A stretch of DNA of 51,977 nt. It comes from Bacteroidota bacterium. GTDB taxonomy: Bacteria; Bacteroidota; Bacteroidia; Sphingobacteriales; Sphingobacteriaceae. The translations under genes and the position numbers were made by a program. Below the pieces are notes generated by a model, which searched no databases, had not been told where the DNA came from, and saw nothing but the letters and a program-made list of their open reading frames with translations. Numbering within the stretch: the first letter of the stretch is position 1; every line of letters begins with the position of its first letter. The stretch lies in NCBI GenBank assembly GCA_013286565.1, contig JABDFM010000018.1, positions 1 through 51,977 on the forward strand, in the 5' to 3' direction. Positions 26,313 through 34,540 of the stretch are shown piece by piece.

Positions 26313-26703
26313 TTGAAAAAAATTACCGTCGAATTCATAAAAGAATTTATCGAGAACAACAAAGTTCCATTTTTTTTTGGCTACTCAGTCTAAACTTTGT
26401 ATTCCCATTATAGATAGATTATGTCAAAAGATGTCACACGGTATAAAATTTGACGATATTAAAATATGTGATAATTTAATAATTGATGGACATCACAGAT
26501 ATTTAAGTTCTCTTATAGTGGATTTCAATATTGGTCAAGTATTTAGTCACAAGACATCTGCAACTAAATCGGTCGAATGGAATGCTGTCGAATTCGATGA
26601 AAATGATTGGGATACACCTTCAAAAATATCGCATCTTAATGCGCAAGATGCAATTTATAATGGCTTAGATATAGAAGTTGTCAAACAAATAATCTCAGGT
26701 TGA
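26313..26703 (+). pseudogene. Frameshifted gene with a DGHHRY (ParB/Srx-like) motif
   Basis: Two overlapping frames form one interrupted gene. A TTG at 26313 starts KKITVEFIKEFIENNKVPFF, which stops at 26393. The other frame runs from 26377 to 26703 and contains KLCIPIIDRLCQKMSHGIKF and LIIDGHHRYLSSLIV. They meet in a run of nine T (26370-26378); eight T would give one continuous protein of about 129 aa. DGHHRY resembles the phosphate-binding loop of ParB/sulfiredoxin-fold proteins. It may be a disrupted gene, a phase-variable one, or a sequencing error in a homopolymer. The gene is AT-rich and lies before the HAD-like gene, so it is probably acquired. Confidence 0.6.
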
Positions 26704-26713
26704 AAAATAGTTG

Positions 26714-26721
26714 TAAATTTG
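26714..26721 (+). promoter_or_regulatory. -7 box of the HAD-like gene
   Basis: TAAATTTG is a perfect TAnnTTTG box placed 4 bases before the ATG at 26726, so a transcript starting from it would be leaderless or nearly so. Confidence 0.5.
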
Positions 26722-26725
26722 TATT

Positions 26726-27199
26726 ATGTTGATATTGTTGGACATAGATGGGGTAATGGTTCCTGCAAACTCCTGGAAGCAACCAGAGTTTCTTGAAGAT
26801 GGATTTCCTATGTTTAATTCAAGGTCTGTAAGTGCGCTTCAGAGAATTATTTCTGAAACTGATGCGTCACTGTTGTTAACTACTTCGCATAAATCAAAAT
26901 ATAACATCTCTCAATGGCGTAATATTTTCAAATCAAGAGGTATCACTGCGAAACATATTCATCGCTTGTCAAGCAATAGTTTACTGTCGAGTCGTAAAGA
27001 AGAAATCTTAAATTGGTTTACAGATAAACGTAATCCTAGTGAGGAATTTGTAATTATTGATGACGATAAATTGTTAAACGGGCTACCTGGCAACCTTAAG
27101 AACTACTTAGTTTTAACAAGTCCTTCAGTTGGTCTAACAGAGGAGCTTGCAGAAAACGCAATTGCAATTCTCAAGAATAGAACACCTACTTATCTCTGA
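26726..27199 (+). CDS. HAD-like hydrolase of the RNA-repair (SAK) type
   Basis: This 157-aa cytoplasmic protein has HAD-superfamily landmarks: motif I DIDGV with Asp6 and Asp8, motif II TTS at residues 52-54, and an acidic motif IV IDDDK at residues 111-115. No cap domain fits in this length. The layout matches small HAD domains described as part of 'Swiss Army knife' RNA repair proteins, which act as phosphatases on nucleic acid ends; the activity here is inferred. AT-rich relative to the flanking genes. It lies 22 bases after the interrupted DGHHRY gene and may have formed a two-gene unit with it. Confidence 0.65.
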   Translation: MLILLDIDGVMVPANSWKQPEFLEDGFPMFNSRSVSALQRIISETDASLLLTTSHKSKYNISQWRNIFKSRGITAKHIHRLSSNSLLSSRKEEILNWFTDKRNPSEEFVIIDDDKLLNGLPGNLKNYLVLTSPSVGLTEELAENAIAILKNRTPTYL

Positions 27200-27330
27200 T
27201 CGAATCATATTAGTCCATCCGGGCTTTAATTCCTTTTTGTGACCTGCCAGATATCGAACCAATCAACTCAATCTAACTTAATCAACCCACCCCACTTCTC
27301 CCTAAATAAAAAAATCCTAATTTAGCATTT

Positions 27331-28716
27331 ATGGGAAGTACCGCGGATGAATTCTTGATTGCCTCTGAAGAGAAGGCCTTTGATATGGATCACCGCCGTA
27401 TTATCAATTACAACATTGGTAAATATGATGCGACGGTCGAGAACGGATTATCAAAGTTCATCAACCTGGAGAATGCCAAACGCAAGGGCCATGTGATCAA
27501 ATGGAAGGTGATGGAGAACCTGGATAAGTTTTTACCCGAGTTTGAATCCAACTTTCAGAAACGTGGCGGCAAGGTGATATGGGCCAATGATGCCGAAGAA
27601 GCCAACCGCGAAATATTGAACATTATTCAGCGCGCGGGCGCTAAAACCGTGGTGAAATCCAAATCGATGGTTACGGAAGAAATTCATCTGAATGAATTTT
27701 TGGAAAGCCATCATATCGAATCCCTGGAAACCGACCTGGGCGAATACATTGTGCAGCTATTAGGGCAAAGGCCGTACCATATTGTTACCCCGGCTATGCA
27801 CCTTTCAAAAGAAGATATTGCCAAACTCTTCAACGAAAAATTTGGCAGCCCGCTGGATGCTACCCCCGAACAATTAACATTAAAAGCCCGCGAACTGCTG
27901 CGCGACAAATATGTGCAGGCCGATGTAGGCATTACCGGCGCTAATTTCTTGATCGCCGATACCGGCAGCATCGCCATCAGTGAAAATGAAGGCAATGCAA
28001 GGCTGAGTACTTCCTTCCCAAAAATACATATTGCGGTAACGGGTATCGAAAAGATGATCCCATCCATGGCCGATCTTGACTTGTTCTGGCCGATGCTTTC
28101 AACTCATGGAACCGGGCAAAACCTGACGGTGTATAATACCATCCTTAACGGGCCGCGCCAGCCAAACGAAACCGATGGGCCGGAAGAAATGTACGTGATA
28201 TTATTAGATAATGGCCGAACCAACCTGCTGGCCCAAAAGGATCAGCGGCAGGGATTATACTGCATCCGTTGCGGCGCTTGTTTAAATGCATGCCCGGTTT
28301 ATAAAAATATTGGAGGTCATACTTACGAAACTACCTATAGCGGGCCTATTGGCTCTATCATAACCCCGCACATGCGCGGCATGGAAGAGTTTAAACACCT
28401 CAGCTACGCGTCCAGCCTATGCGGCAAGTGTACCGAGGTTTGCCCGGTAAAGATCGATATCCACAAAATGCTGCTGCTCAACCGCCGGGATGCAGTAAAG
28501 GAGCAATTGGTTGCCAAAAAAGAGCAATGGGGCTGGGCCATCTGGAAAAAGGGGATGCTGAGCCGTAAGCTGATGGATTTCTTTAGCGGTAAAACAAAAA
28601 ACTACCTGCTTAAAACAATGTTCAAAAAACCCTGGGGGCACCTCCGGGAAATGCCAAACGTTGCCGAAAGATCATTCAGTAAAATGTGGCAGGAGAAGAA
28701 TCAGCAGGATTCATAA
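27331..28716 (+). CDS. LutB/LldF-type iron-sulfur protein (lactate utilisation family)
   Basis: This 461-aa cytoplasmic protein has an N-terminal LUD domain (about residues 70-300) and two [4Fe-4S] ferredoxin motifs, CIRCGACLNACPVY from Cys311 and CGKCTEVCPV from Cys364. It matches LutB, which with LutA and LutC forms an L-lactate dehydrogenase system. Neither lutA nor lutC is beside it, so either they lie elsewhere or the protein serves another oxidation. TAATTTAG lies 5 bases before the ATG. Convergent with the DUF4198 gene, with a dispersed double hairpin between them. Confidence 0.9.
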   Translation: MGSTADEFLIASEEKAFDMDHRRIINYNIGKYDATVENGLSKFINLENAKRKGHVIKWKVMENLDKFLPEFESNFQKRGGKVIWANDAEEANREILNIIQRAGAKTVVKSKSMVTEEIHLNEFLESHHIESLETDLGEYIVQLLGQRPYHIVTPAMHLSKEDIAKLFNEKFGSPLDATPEQLTLKARELLRDKYVQADVGITGANFLIADTGSIAISENEGNARLSTSFPKIHIAVTGIEKMIPSMADLDLFWPMLSTHGTGQNLTVYNTILNGPRQPNETDGPEEMYVILLDNGRTNLLAQKDQRQGLYCIRCGACLNACPVYKNIGGHTYETTYSGPIGSIITPHMRGMEEFKHLSYASSLCGKCTEVCPVKIDIHKMLLLNRRDAVKEQLVAKKEQWGWAIWKKGMLSRKLMDFFSGKTKNYLLKTMFKKPWGHLREMPNVAERSFSKMWQEKNQQDS

Positions 28717-28785
28717 CGTAGAGACGCAATACTTTGCGTCTTATATGATCATGAGTCAGGAGACGCAAAGTATTGCGTCTCTACG
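28717..28785. repeat. Double-hairpin repeat (GTAGAGACGCAA family), copy 1
   Basis: 25-bp perfect inverted arms (28717-28741 and 28761-28785) lie between two convergent genes, starting directly after the LutB-like stop. Each arm is itself nearly self-complementary (GACGCAA...TTGCGTC), so the element can form one long or two short hairpins. It probably acts as a bidirectional terminator. Copy 2 is at 37411-37487. Confidence 0.9.
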
Positions 28786-28797
28786 GGGTCAAATCAA

Positions 28798-29658
28798 TTA
28801 ATGTTTATTCCCAAACCCAAACTCTTTATAGGTATTGGGCATTTCATTGCTGCTGCTGAAGGCAAATGTGTAGGAGGTTAACCATGTGTCAAAATCGGCC
28901 TTCTTATCTTTTGATGTTTCGATATGCAGGGCGCGTAGAAGATAAATACCTTCGCGGCTCAATTTAAAATAGATCTTTCCTAACTTATCTGAAGATAGTT
29001 TTTGAGCGAATACATTTCCATTTTCTGTTTTTACGGACAGAACCACGTTCACATTGGCTATAGGTTTGCCGTTAAAATATACCACGGCAGTGATATCATC
29101 GCCATAGTTGCCTTTGTACGGGTTGTCCTTCAAAACAATCTCAAACTCTTCATTCAGTGGCTTTTCAAAAACATTACCTGTATTTTTTTCAACTTGCACC
29201 AATGATTTTAACGACCAGGTGTATCTTTCGGTAAAACTATCCTTGCTGCCGTTTTTTGCTTTTTCTGATTCTTTGGTCATGCCCTCATCGTCTAGCATCT
29301 TCAAAAAATCATCTCTTTCAACATCATCAGTAAGTGATTTCCTGGTGAGTTGTAACTCGGTTAGCCCTTCAGTCTGCACCTGGTAACTTACAATAGGCGC
29401 CGCGGTATCTTTTGCCATAGGCGCCAGGTCGGTTTTTTTGGAACCGTTATACAGCATAAACTTGGCCACGTTGGCCGTTTCGTATTTGATCTCATCCTGC
29501 TTCATAAACTGGTTGGCCGATATCAGGTGCACGTTAAGCTTATCGCCTTTATGCAGAAAGAAATTTTCGGGTACCAAAACATAATCTTGTGCGGTTGCCT
29601 GTAATCTGGTCAGCAAAAACAAAAAAGAAAGAAGAAAATAAATACGTTTCATAGACAT
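28798..29658 (-). CDS. Secreted DUF4198 family protein
   Basis: This 286-aa protein has a signal peptide (about residues 1-23, ending ATAQ). The N-terminal YVLVPENFFLHKGDKLNVHL, and the later block with NPYKGNYGDDITAVVYFNGKP, ANVNVVLSV, then 'asp-lys-leu-gly-lys-ile-tyr-phe' and EGIYLLRALHIE, follow the DUF4198 pattern, a periplasmic beta-sandwich family often linked to metal uptake. The last residues are GNKH. A second ATG two codons in is an alternative start. TATGTTTA upstream on the minus strand is a possible -7 box. It diverges from the E1 gene. Confidence 0.72.
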   Translation of the reverse strand: MSMKRIYFLLSFLFLLTRLQATAQDYVLVPENFFLHKGDKLNVHLISANQFMKQDEIKYETANVAKFMLYNGSKKTDLAPMAKDTAAPIVSYQVQTEGLTELQLTRKSLTDDVERDDFLKMLDDEGMTKESEKAKNGSKDSFTERYTWSLKSLVQVEKNTGNVFEKPLNEEFEIVLKDNPYKGNYGDDITAVVYFNGKPIANVNVVLSVKTENGNVFAQKLSSDKLGKIYFKLSREGIYLLRALHIETSKDKKADFDTWLTSYTFAFSSSNEMPNTYKEFGFGNKH

Positions 29659-29701
29659 GAAGATTGAATGGTGTAAACATACAAAGTTTTAAAAACTTCA
29701 G

Positions 29702-29709
29702 TAGTTTCG
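29702..29709 (+). promoter_or_regulatory. -7-like box of the E1 gene
   Basis: TAGTTTCG matches TAnnTTTG at all but one base and lies 4 bases before the ATG at 29714. Confidence 0.4.
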
Positions 29710-29713
29710 CTTT

Positions 29714-31693
29714 ATGATATTTGACCGTAAAAACGTTGATAATGACAAATTAGTGTCGTTTTATAAAGCTTTATTGTGGCCGAGGCTGATAGAAGAGAAA
29801 ATGCTGATCCTTTTGCGGCAGGGACGCATTGGCAAATGGTTTTCTGGGATAGGTCAGGAAGCTATCGCGGTGGGCAGCACACTGGCCATGCAGCCAAACG
29901 AATATATCCTGCCGATGCACCGCAATTTGGGTGTTTTTACTACGCGCGACATACCTTTTTCGCGCCTGATGGCACAGTGGCAGGGTAAAGCTTCCGGTTT
30001 CACTAAAGGGCGCGACCGTTCCTTCCATTTCGGAACACAGGAATATAAGATCATTGGGATGATATCGCACCTGGGCCCCCAAATGGCATTGGCAGATGGT
30101 ATTGCCCTGGCAGATGTGCTGAATAATAAAAAACGGGCGACACTGGTTTACACCGGCGAAGGCGGTACCAGTGAAGGAGATTTTCATGAGGCAATAAATG
30201 TGGCCTCGGTCTGGAATCTGCCGGTTATCTTCTTGATCGAGAACAATGGTTACGGACTTTCGACCCCGGTTAATGAGCAATACCATTGTGAGCACCTGAG
30301 CGACCGGGCTATCGGTTACGGCATAGAAGGACGACGGATAGACGGTAATAATATATTGGAAGTATATCATACCATTAATGAACTGGCGACAGATATCCGT
30401 CAAAACCCCCGACCAATTTTGCTGGAATGTATGACTTTCAGGATGCGGGGCCACGAGGAAGCATCAGGCACCAAATATGTACCGCAGGAATTATTTGCTG
30501 AATGGAAGGAAAAAGATCCGATTGCCAATTTCGAAAAGTTTTTGCTGGACGAAGGCGCACTAACCCCTGAATCGATCAAGGTAATAAAGAATGGGTTTGC
30601 CACGCTGATAGATATTGAGATCGAGAAAGTATTTAATGAGGCCGACATTATCCCCGATTTAGAAACCGAGATAAGGGACATGTATAAAGTATCCAACCTT
30701 CCAACTTTACAACCTTCCAACTTTACAACAAGTAACAGACGCTACATAGATGCCATAAGCGATGGCTTGAGGCAGGGGATGCGCAAGTATGAAAAGCTGG
30801 TGATCATGGGCCAGGATATAGCCGAATATGGCGGCGCTTTTAAGATAACGCAGGGGTTTGTAGAAGAATTTGGCAGGGAACGGGTGCGCAATACACCTAT
30901 CTGCGAATCGGGGATTGTTGGCGCAGCAATGGGCTTATCCATCAACGGATATAAAGCTATAGTCGAAATGCAGTTTGCTGATTTTGTAACCTGCGCCTTT
31001 AACCAGGTGATCAACAACCTGGCAAAAACCCATTACCGCTGGGCCGAAAATGTAGATGTGGTGATCAGGATGCCTACAGGCGCGGGCACAGGCGCCGGGC
31101 CTTTCCATTCGCAAAGCAACGAAGCTTGGTTTACCAAAACGCCGGGCTTGAAGGTGGTTTATCCGGCTTTCCCATCCGATGCCAAAGGGCTAATGCTTGC
31201 CGCGATTGAAGACCCCAACCCGGTGATCTATTTTGAGCATAAATATTTGTACCGCAGCATCAGCGAGGAGATATATGATGACGATTACACCATCGAAATA
31301 GGCAAAGCACGAGTTGTGCAGGAAGGTAAACAAGCCAGCATCATCACCTATGGTTTAGGTGTGCACTGGGCGATGGAATATGCAAAGGATCACCCGGAAT
31401 TATCCATTGATATCATCGACCTGCGCAGCCTGCAGCCCTGGGATAAGGAAGCTGTAGAAGCCAGCGCGAAAAAGACAGGCAGGGTATTGATTCTGCATGA
31501 AGACACACTAACCAGCGGTTTCGGTGGTGAGATAGCCGCTCATTTAGCTGAACACTGCTTCTCCTCGCTGGATGCCCCCATTATGCGTTGCGCCAGTTTG
31601 GATACCGCCATACCGATGAACAAGGCGCTGGAAGATCAGTTTTTAGCGAAGGGAAGATTAGGGGAGATGATGGAGAAATTAATTAAATACTGA
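29714..31693 (+). CDS. Fused alpha/beta E1 subunit of a 2-oxoacid (branched-chain type) dehydrogenase
   Basis: This 659-aa protein joins the two E1 subunits that are usually separate. The alpha part (about residues 1-320) has the thiamine diphosphate motif as GEG (148-150) with the paired NN at 177-178, where GDG is usual. The beta part (about 345-659) has GQDIAEYGGAFKITQGF, MPTGAGTGAGPFHSQSNEAWF and the transketolase C-terminal domain with RSLQPWD. The complex decarboxylates 2-oxoacids and passes the acyl group to E2; branched-chain substrates fit best, and would supply primers for FabH. The linker near residues 328-338 is encoded by an intergenic-type tandem repeat. E2 and E3 are not nearby. 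Confidence 0.9.
   Translation: MIFDRKNVDNDKLVSFYKALLWPRLIEEKMLILLRQGRIGKWFSGIGQEAIAVGSTLAMQPNEYILPMHRNLGVFTTRDIPFSRLMAQWQGKASGFTKGRDRSFHFGTQEYKIIGMISHLGPQMALADGIALADVLNNKKRATLVYTGEGGTSEGDFHEAINVASVWNLPVIFLIENNGYGLSTPVNEQYHCEHLSDRAIGYGIEGRRIDGNNILEVYHTINELATDIRQNPRPILLECMTFRMRGHEEASGTKYVPQELFAEWKEKDPIANFEKFLLDEGALTPESIKVIKNGFATLIDIEIEKVFNEADIIPDLETEIRDMYKVSNLPTLQPSNFTTSNRRYIDAISDGLRQGMRKYEKLVIMGQDIAEYGGAFKITQGFVEEFGRERVRNTPICESGIVGAAMGLSINGYKAIVEMQFADFVTCAFNQVINNLAKTHYRWAENVDVVIRMPTGAGTGAGPFHSQSNEAWFTKTPGLKVVYPAFPSDAKGLMLAAIEDPNPVIYFEHKYLYRSISEEIYDDDYTIEIGKARVVQEGKQASIITYGLGVHWAMEYAKDHPELSIDIIDLRSLQPWDKEAVEASAKKTGRVLILHEDTLTSGFGGEIAAHLAEHCFSSLDAPIMRCASLDTAIPMNKALEDQFLAKGRLGEMMEKLIKY
30695..30726. 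repeat. 16-bp tandem repeat inside the E1 linker
   Basis: AACCTTCCAACTTTAC is repeated twice head to tail in frame and encodes the Pro/Asn/Thr-rich linker between the alpha and beta halves. Confidence 0.85.
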
Positions 31694-31697
31694 TGCC

Positions 31698-31982
31698 ATG
31701 CCGAGAAAGTTTAAAAATGCCTTTACACTAAAGCAACTTTACAAAGAAGATCCTACTCAGCGAGTAATCGATGAAGGAAAAGGATGGGGTGCGGAGCAAA
31801 TGTTAAAAGCCGGTGTAGCCATTTATTACAGGAATGACAAGTACCCTGAAACTAAATCAGGTAATCTCTTTGTTAAGGAATACCCTGGTGGTTTGAAGTT
31901 TTTAGTTAGAAAGGAATTAACACCTGATTATCGCTTGTTAGAAGAAGTTATTAGACCATTAAATTGTAAGATAGTTCATTGA
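31698..31982 (+). CDS. Small unknown protein, downstream of E1
   Basis: This 94-aa basic cytoplasmic protein is of unrecognised family. Visible traits are a Lys-rich N-terminus (MPRKFKNAFTLKQLYKEDP), a central GWGAEQMLKAGVAIYYRNDKYP and a C-terminal helix ending NCKIVH. It begins 4 bases after the E1 stop, so it may be read through from E1, yet its AT-rich codons match the two genes that follow rather than E1. It may be the first gene of a small acquired unit (31698-32577). Confidence 0.55.
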   Translation: MPRKFKNAFTLKQLYKEDPTQRVIDEGKGWGAEQMLKAGVAIYYRNDKYPETKSGNLFVKEYPGGLKFLVRKELTPDYRLLEEVIRPLNCKIVH

Positions 31983-32002
31983 TTATATTAATAAAGAATA
32001 TT

Positions 32003-32374
32003 ATGTCGATCGAAGAAAGAAATGAATTTGCAAAATTGCTCGTTCAAAATATAAGAGACATGGCAATTAAAAGTTGCGATGTTCAATTATATGCGAATAA
32101 TATGAGGTCACCAAGTGCGAAACGCTGGCGGGATGCTAAAGATAGTGGAAATACTGATAAATTTGCAGAAATGGTGATTGCAGATACTGTTGATGATACA
32201 ATATTTTATCTTCTTTTGGCAGTTGATGAAGGTCTTTTAAACATTTCATATAATACAGATGACGGAAAAAAAGTAAACGTAGATGGAGATATTATCGGTG
32301 AATTAGGCGGTTGGTATGTGGGAGAATGGAGAACAGAACATTCCACTCAGCGTTACTTTGGTGATATAACCTGA
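32003..32374 (+). CDS. Unknown small protein with a GELGGWY motif
   Basis: This 123-aa soluble protein starts from the ATG of MSIEERNEFAKLL; the frame is open 8 codons upstream but starts poorly there. It has an alpha-helical N-terminal half with SCDVQLYANNMRSPSAKRWRDA, an acidic middle, and a C-terminal IIGELGGWYVGEWRTEHSTQRYF. The size, acidity and aromatic C-terminus resemble immunity-type proteins of polymorphic toxin systems, but this is impression only. AT-rich. Confidence 0.55.
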   Translation: MSIEERNEFAKLLVQNIRDMAIKSCDVQLYANNMRSPSAKRWRDAKDSGNTDKFAEMVIADTVDDTIFYLLLAVDEGLLNISYNTDDGKKVNVDGDIIGELGGWYVGEWRTEHSTQRYFGDIT

Positions 32375-32415
32375 TATCATCATTTTATCCGATAGGAGAT
32401 TAAATAAAATCATCC

Positions 32416-32577
32416 ATGAGCATTGACGATTCAAATTATATTGAAATCAGGAATAAAATAATTGAGGGTTCACGGCTTGCAGTAAAAAAGCTTATTAAAG
32501 AGCGCAAAAAAACTAATGGCGAATTGGTTATTATGGTAAAAGGAAAAATAACACATATACCTGCGAAAGATCTTTAG
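32416..32577 (+). CDS. Small conserved-looking protein of 53 aa
   Basis: A complete short frame begins MSIDDSNYIEIRNKIIEG and ends THIPAKDL. It is Lys-rich with a predicted helix (about residues 8-34) followed by a beta hairpin (LVIMVKGKITHIP). It resembles small Bacteroidota proteins with a 'lys-lys-leu-ile-x-glu-lys-lys' helix and a 'val-xx-gly-lys-ile...pro-ala' end; the function is unknown. It follows the GELGGWY gene by about 40 bases in the same direction. Confidence 0.55.
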   Translation: MSIDDSNYIEIRNKIIEGSRLAVKKLIKERKKTNGELVIMVKGKITHIPAKDL

Positions 32578-32635
32578 TCGGTTTCAAATACCAAAATAGA
32601 CCTTTCGCCTTTTACCTTTCTGCTTTCACCTCTTC

Positions 32636-33250
32636 TCACCCCTCCATCAACTCCACCTCTGCCACCGGGCTAAACAAATAAACCCTTTTGGTTTTAATCT
32701 CCGTGCACTTATAGCGTTTCCGTAATTTTTCATCCTTACGGAATACCCGCCCATTCTTCAGCTTGAATAGTGCATTCATCGGTATTTTTTCAACCGTCAA
32801 ATGCGCTTCGGGTTTGGGGGCATCATACAAGCGCAGCGATTTATATAAATGCAGGTCGGTACAGCTTGAGGCAGCAGGGTTATTCAAATACCGCACGATG
32901 GCATGCTTCACATCCGGCGGAAATATCTCCTTTTCAAAAAATGGCTGCATCATTTTTTTGAAATTGTTCTTCCATTCAGCGCCATGTGGCTTGGCTTTGT
33001 GCTTGTGCTCGTTCCAGGTATGCAGGTGCGCAAACTCATGCACGGTAGTTACCAGGAACGCATATATATTAAGATCATAATTTACAGAGATGCGGTGGCC
33101 TTTGCCATCATGCGGCGGACGATAGTCGCCAAACTTACTGTTCCGGTTGCGGGAAATCTTAAACTCACACTTAAAGTAATCAATCCACCGGCCTATCAGC
33201 GGCGCGGCCTCGGGCGGAAGATACCTTTCTAATACTTTTACTTTATCCAA
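32636..33250 (-). CDS. SprT-like zinc-binding protein
   Basis: The frame gives 204 aa from a TTG at 33250 (LDKVKVLERYLPPEAAP), with GAGG a few bases before it. Longer ATG starts at 33331 or 33349 would place a dispersed palindrome inside the coding region, so they are disfavoured. The metalloprotease-like core is clear: TVHEFAHLHTWNEH with HExxH-type HEFAH, and the third ligand region KPHGAEWKNNFK. SprT-family proteins process DNA-protein crosslinks or related repair substrates in other organisms; the role here is inferred. Convergent with the small 53-aa gene. Confidence 0.78.
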   Translation of the reverse strand: MDKVKVLERYLPPEAAPLIGRWIDYFKCEFKISRNRNSKFGDYRPPHDGKGHRISVNYDLNIYAFLVTTVHEFAHLHTWNEHKHKAKPHGAEWKNNFKKMMQPFFEKEIFPPDVKHAIVRYLNNPAASSCTDLHLYKSLRLYDAPKPEAHLTVEKIPMNALFKLKNGRVFRKDEKLRKRYKCTEIKTKRVYLFSPVAEVELMEG

Positions 33251-33283
33251 TTTTACCTCATAGCAAAAATACAGAATGTAGGG

Positions 33284-33316
33284 AGAATTGACAACTTTTA
33301 AAAAGTTGTCAATTCT
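33284..33316. repeat. 33-bp dispersed palindrome, family 2, copy 1
   Basis: Near-perfect inverted repeat with arms AGAATTGACAACTTT. A second copy at 34491-34523 differs only at the centre, and the two copies flank lepB. It has the same length and the same AGA...TCT ends as family 1. Confidence 0.9.
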
Positions 33317-33383
33317 TAAAAAGTCAATCATTTTGTAACATATGTTCATCTTTCCTATCTAATCGCAAGTAAACCCCTTGCTT

Positions 33384-34484
33384 ATGAAATGGAATATCTT
33401 TAAAAAAAGCGACGATACCCCAAAGCCTAAAAAATCCAAGACCCGCGAGTGGGTTGATGCCATTTTGTTCGCAGTGATCGCTTCAACTATTATCCGGGGG
33501 TTATTATTTTCAGCTTATGCTATACCATCCGGTTCTATGGAAGGCACGCAGCTAACCGGCGATTATCTTTTTGTAAGCAAGATCAGCTATGGCCCGAGGC
33601 TTGCTTTTACGCCGATTTCCATACCATTTACAGAGCCTAAAGTTTATGGTGTTAAAACCTACTGGGACATCCTTCAGTTGCCGTATTGGCGACTGCCAGG
33701 GTTTACCGACGTAAAAAAGGGAGATATTGTTGTTTTTAATAAGCCCGAAGAAGCTGATCCATCTTATAACCTGCCCGTTGATGAACGCACCGCTTTGATC
33801 AAACGCTGCCAGGCTACCCCCGGCGATGTACTGACCATTGTAAATGGACAAGTTTATATCAACGGAAAAGCTGCTACAAATGCAGAGAAGCAGCAAACTT
33901 CTTATACGGTAGTTACAGATGGCACCGATATCAATCCGCAGATCATCCATGATTTTAATATCACCATCATGAATCAGCCGTTGCAGAATACTTATGAAAT
34001 GATCATCCCTTCGGAACACGTTTCCGCGATGAAAAGCTATTCCAACATCAAGAGTATTACGCCGGTTATAGAAAAAGCCGGTGCTTATAACGCCGAGATC
34101 TTTCCGCATAACGAAAAATTTAAATGGAATGAGGATAATTTCGGGCCGTTGGTATTGCCAAAACGAGGTATGACCATCCCTTTGAATGATTCCACTATTA
34201 TCTTATACCGTCGGGCTATCGAGCTTTATGAAAATAATAAGATTGTGATAAATGGCAAGGAGATATGGATCAATGGCAAGAAAGCGGATAGCTACACTTT
34301 TAAAATGAACTATTACTGGATGATGGGCGATAATCGCCACAATTCGCTCGATTGCAGGTTTTGGGGATATGTACCCGAAGATCATATTGTAGGCAAGGCG
34401 ATTGTCACGATCATGAGTATTGATTCATCAGAAAGTTTATTCAGCAAAATACGCTGGAGCAGGATATTTAAGCCAATTAATTAA
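33384..34484 (+). CDS. lepB: Signal peptidase I
   Basis: This 366-aa inner membrane protease removes Sec/Tat signal peptides on the periplasmic side. The ATG at 33384 is preferred to a TTG two codons earlier. A single membrane anchor (about residues 24-44) is followed by the catalytic Ser51 in IPSGSME and Lys140 in ALIKRCQATPGD. The C-terminal signature MMGDNRHNSLDCRFWGYVPEDHIVGKA is complete. A long insertion between Lys140 and the C-terminal box is typical of Bacteroidota LepB. Many exported products in this window would be its substrates. Confidence 0.95.
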   Translation: MKWNIFKKSDDTPKPKKSKTREWVDAILFAVIASTIIRGLLFSAYAIPSGSMEGTQLTGDYLFVSKISYGPRLAFTPISIPFTEPKVYGVKTYWDILQLPYWRLPGFTDVKKGDIVVFNKPEEADPSYNLPVDERTALIKRCQATPGDVLTIVNGQVYINGKAATNAEKQQTSYTVVTDGTDINPQIIHDFNITIMNQPLQNTYEMIIPSEHVSAMKSYSNIKSITPVIEKAGAYNAEIFPHNEKFKWNEDNFGPLVLPKRGMTIPLNDSTIILYRRAIELYENNKIVINGKEIWINGKKADSYTFKMNYYWMMGDNRHNSLDCRFWGYVPEDHIVGKAIVTIMSIDSSESLFSKIRWSRIFKPIN

Positions 34485-34490
34485 GTTCTA

Positions 34491-34523
34491 AGAATTGACA
34501 ACTTTTTGAAAGTTGTCAATTCT
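34491..34523. repeat. 33-bp dispersed palindrome, family 2, copy 2
   Basis: Second copy of the AGAATTGACAACTTT palindrome, 7 bases after the lepB stop. It can form a strong hairpin and may end lepB transcription. Confidence 0.9.
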
Positions 34524-34540
34524 ATAAAAGCGATTCCTGC

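Noticed and set aside
29771..30454. Minus-strand open frame of 227 aa across the E1 gene
   Set aside because: It lies entirely opposite the conserved E1 alpha domain; the length is due to codon bias on the coding strand.
33251..33349. N-terminal extension of the SprT-like protein to the ATG at 33349
   Set aside because: It would place a dispersed 33-bp palindrome inside the coding sequence; the TTG at 33250 has a better context and matches the start of the domain.
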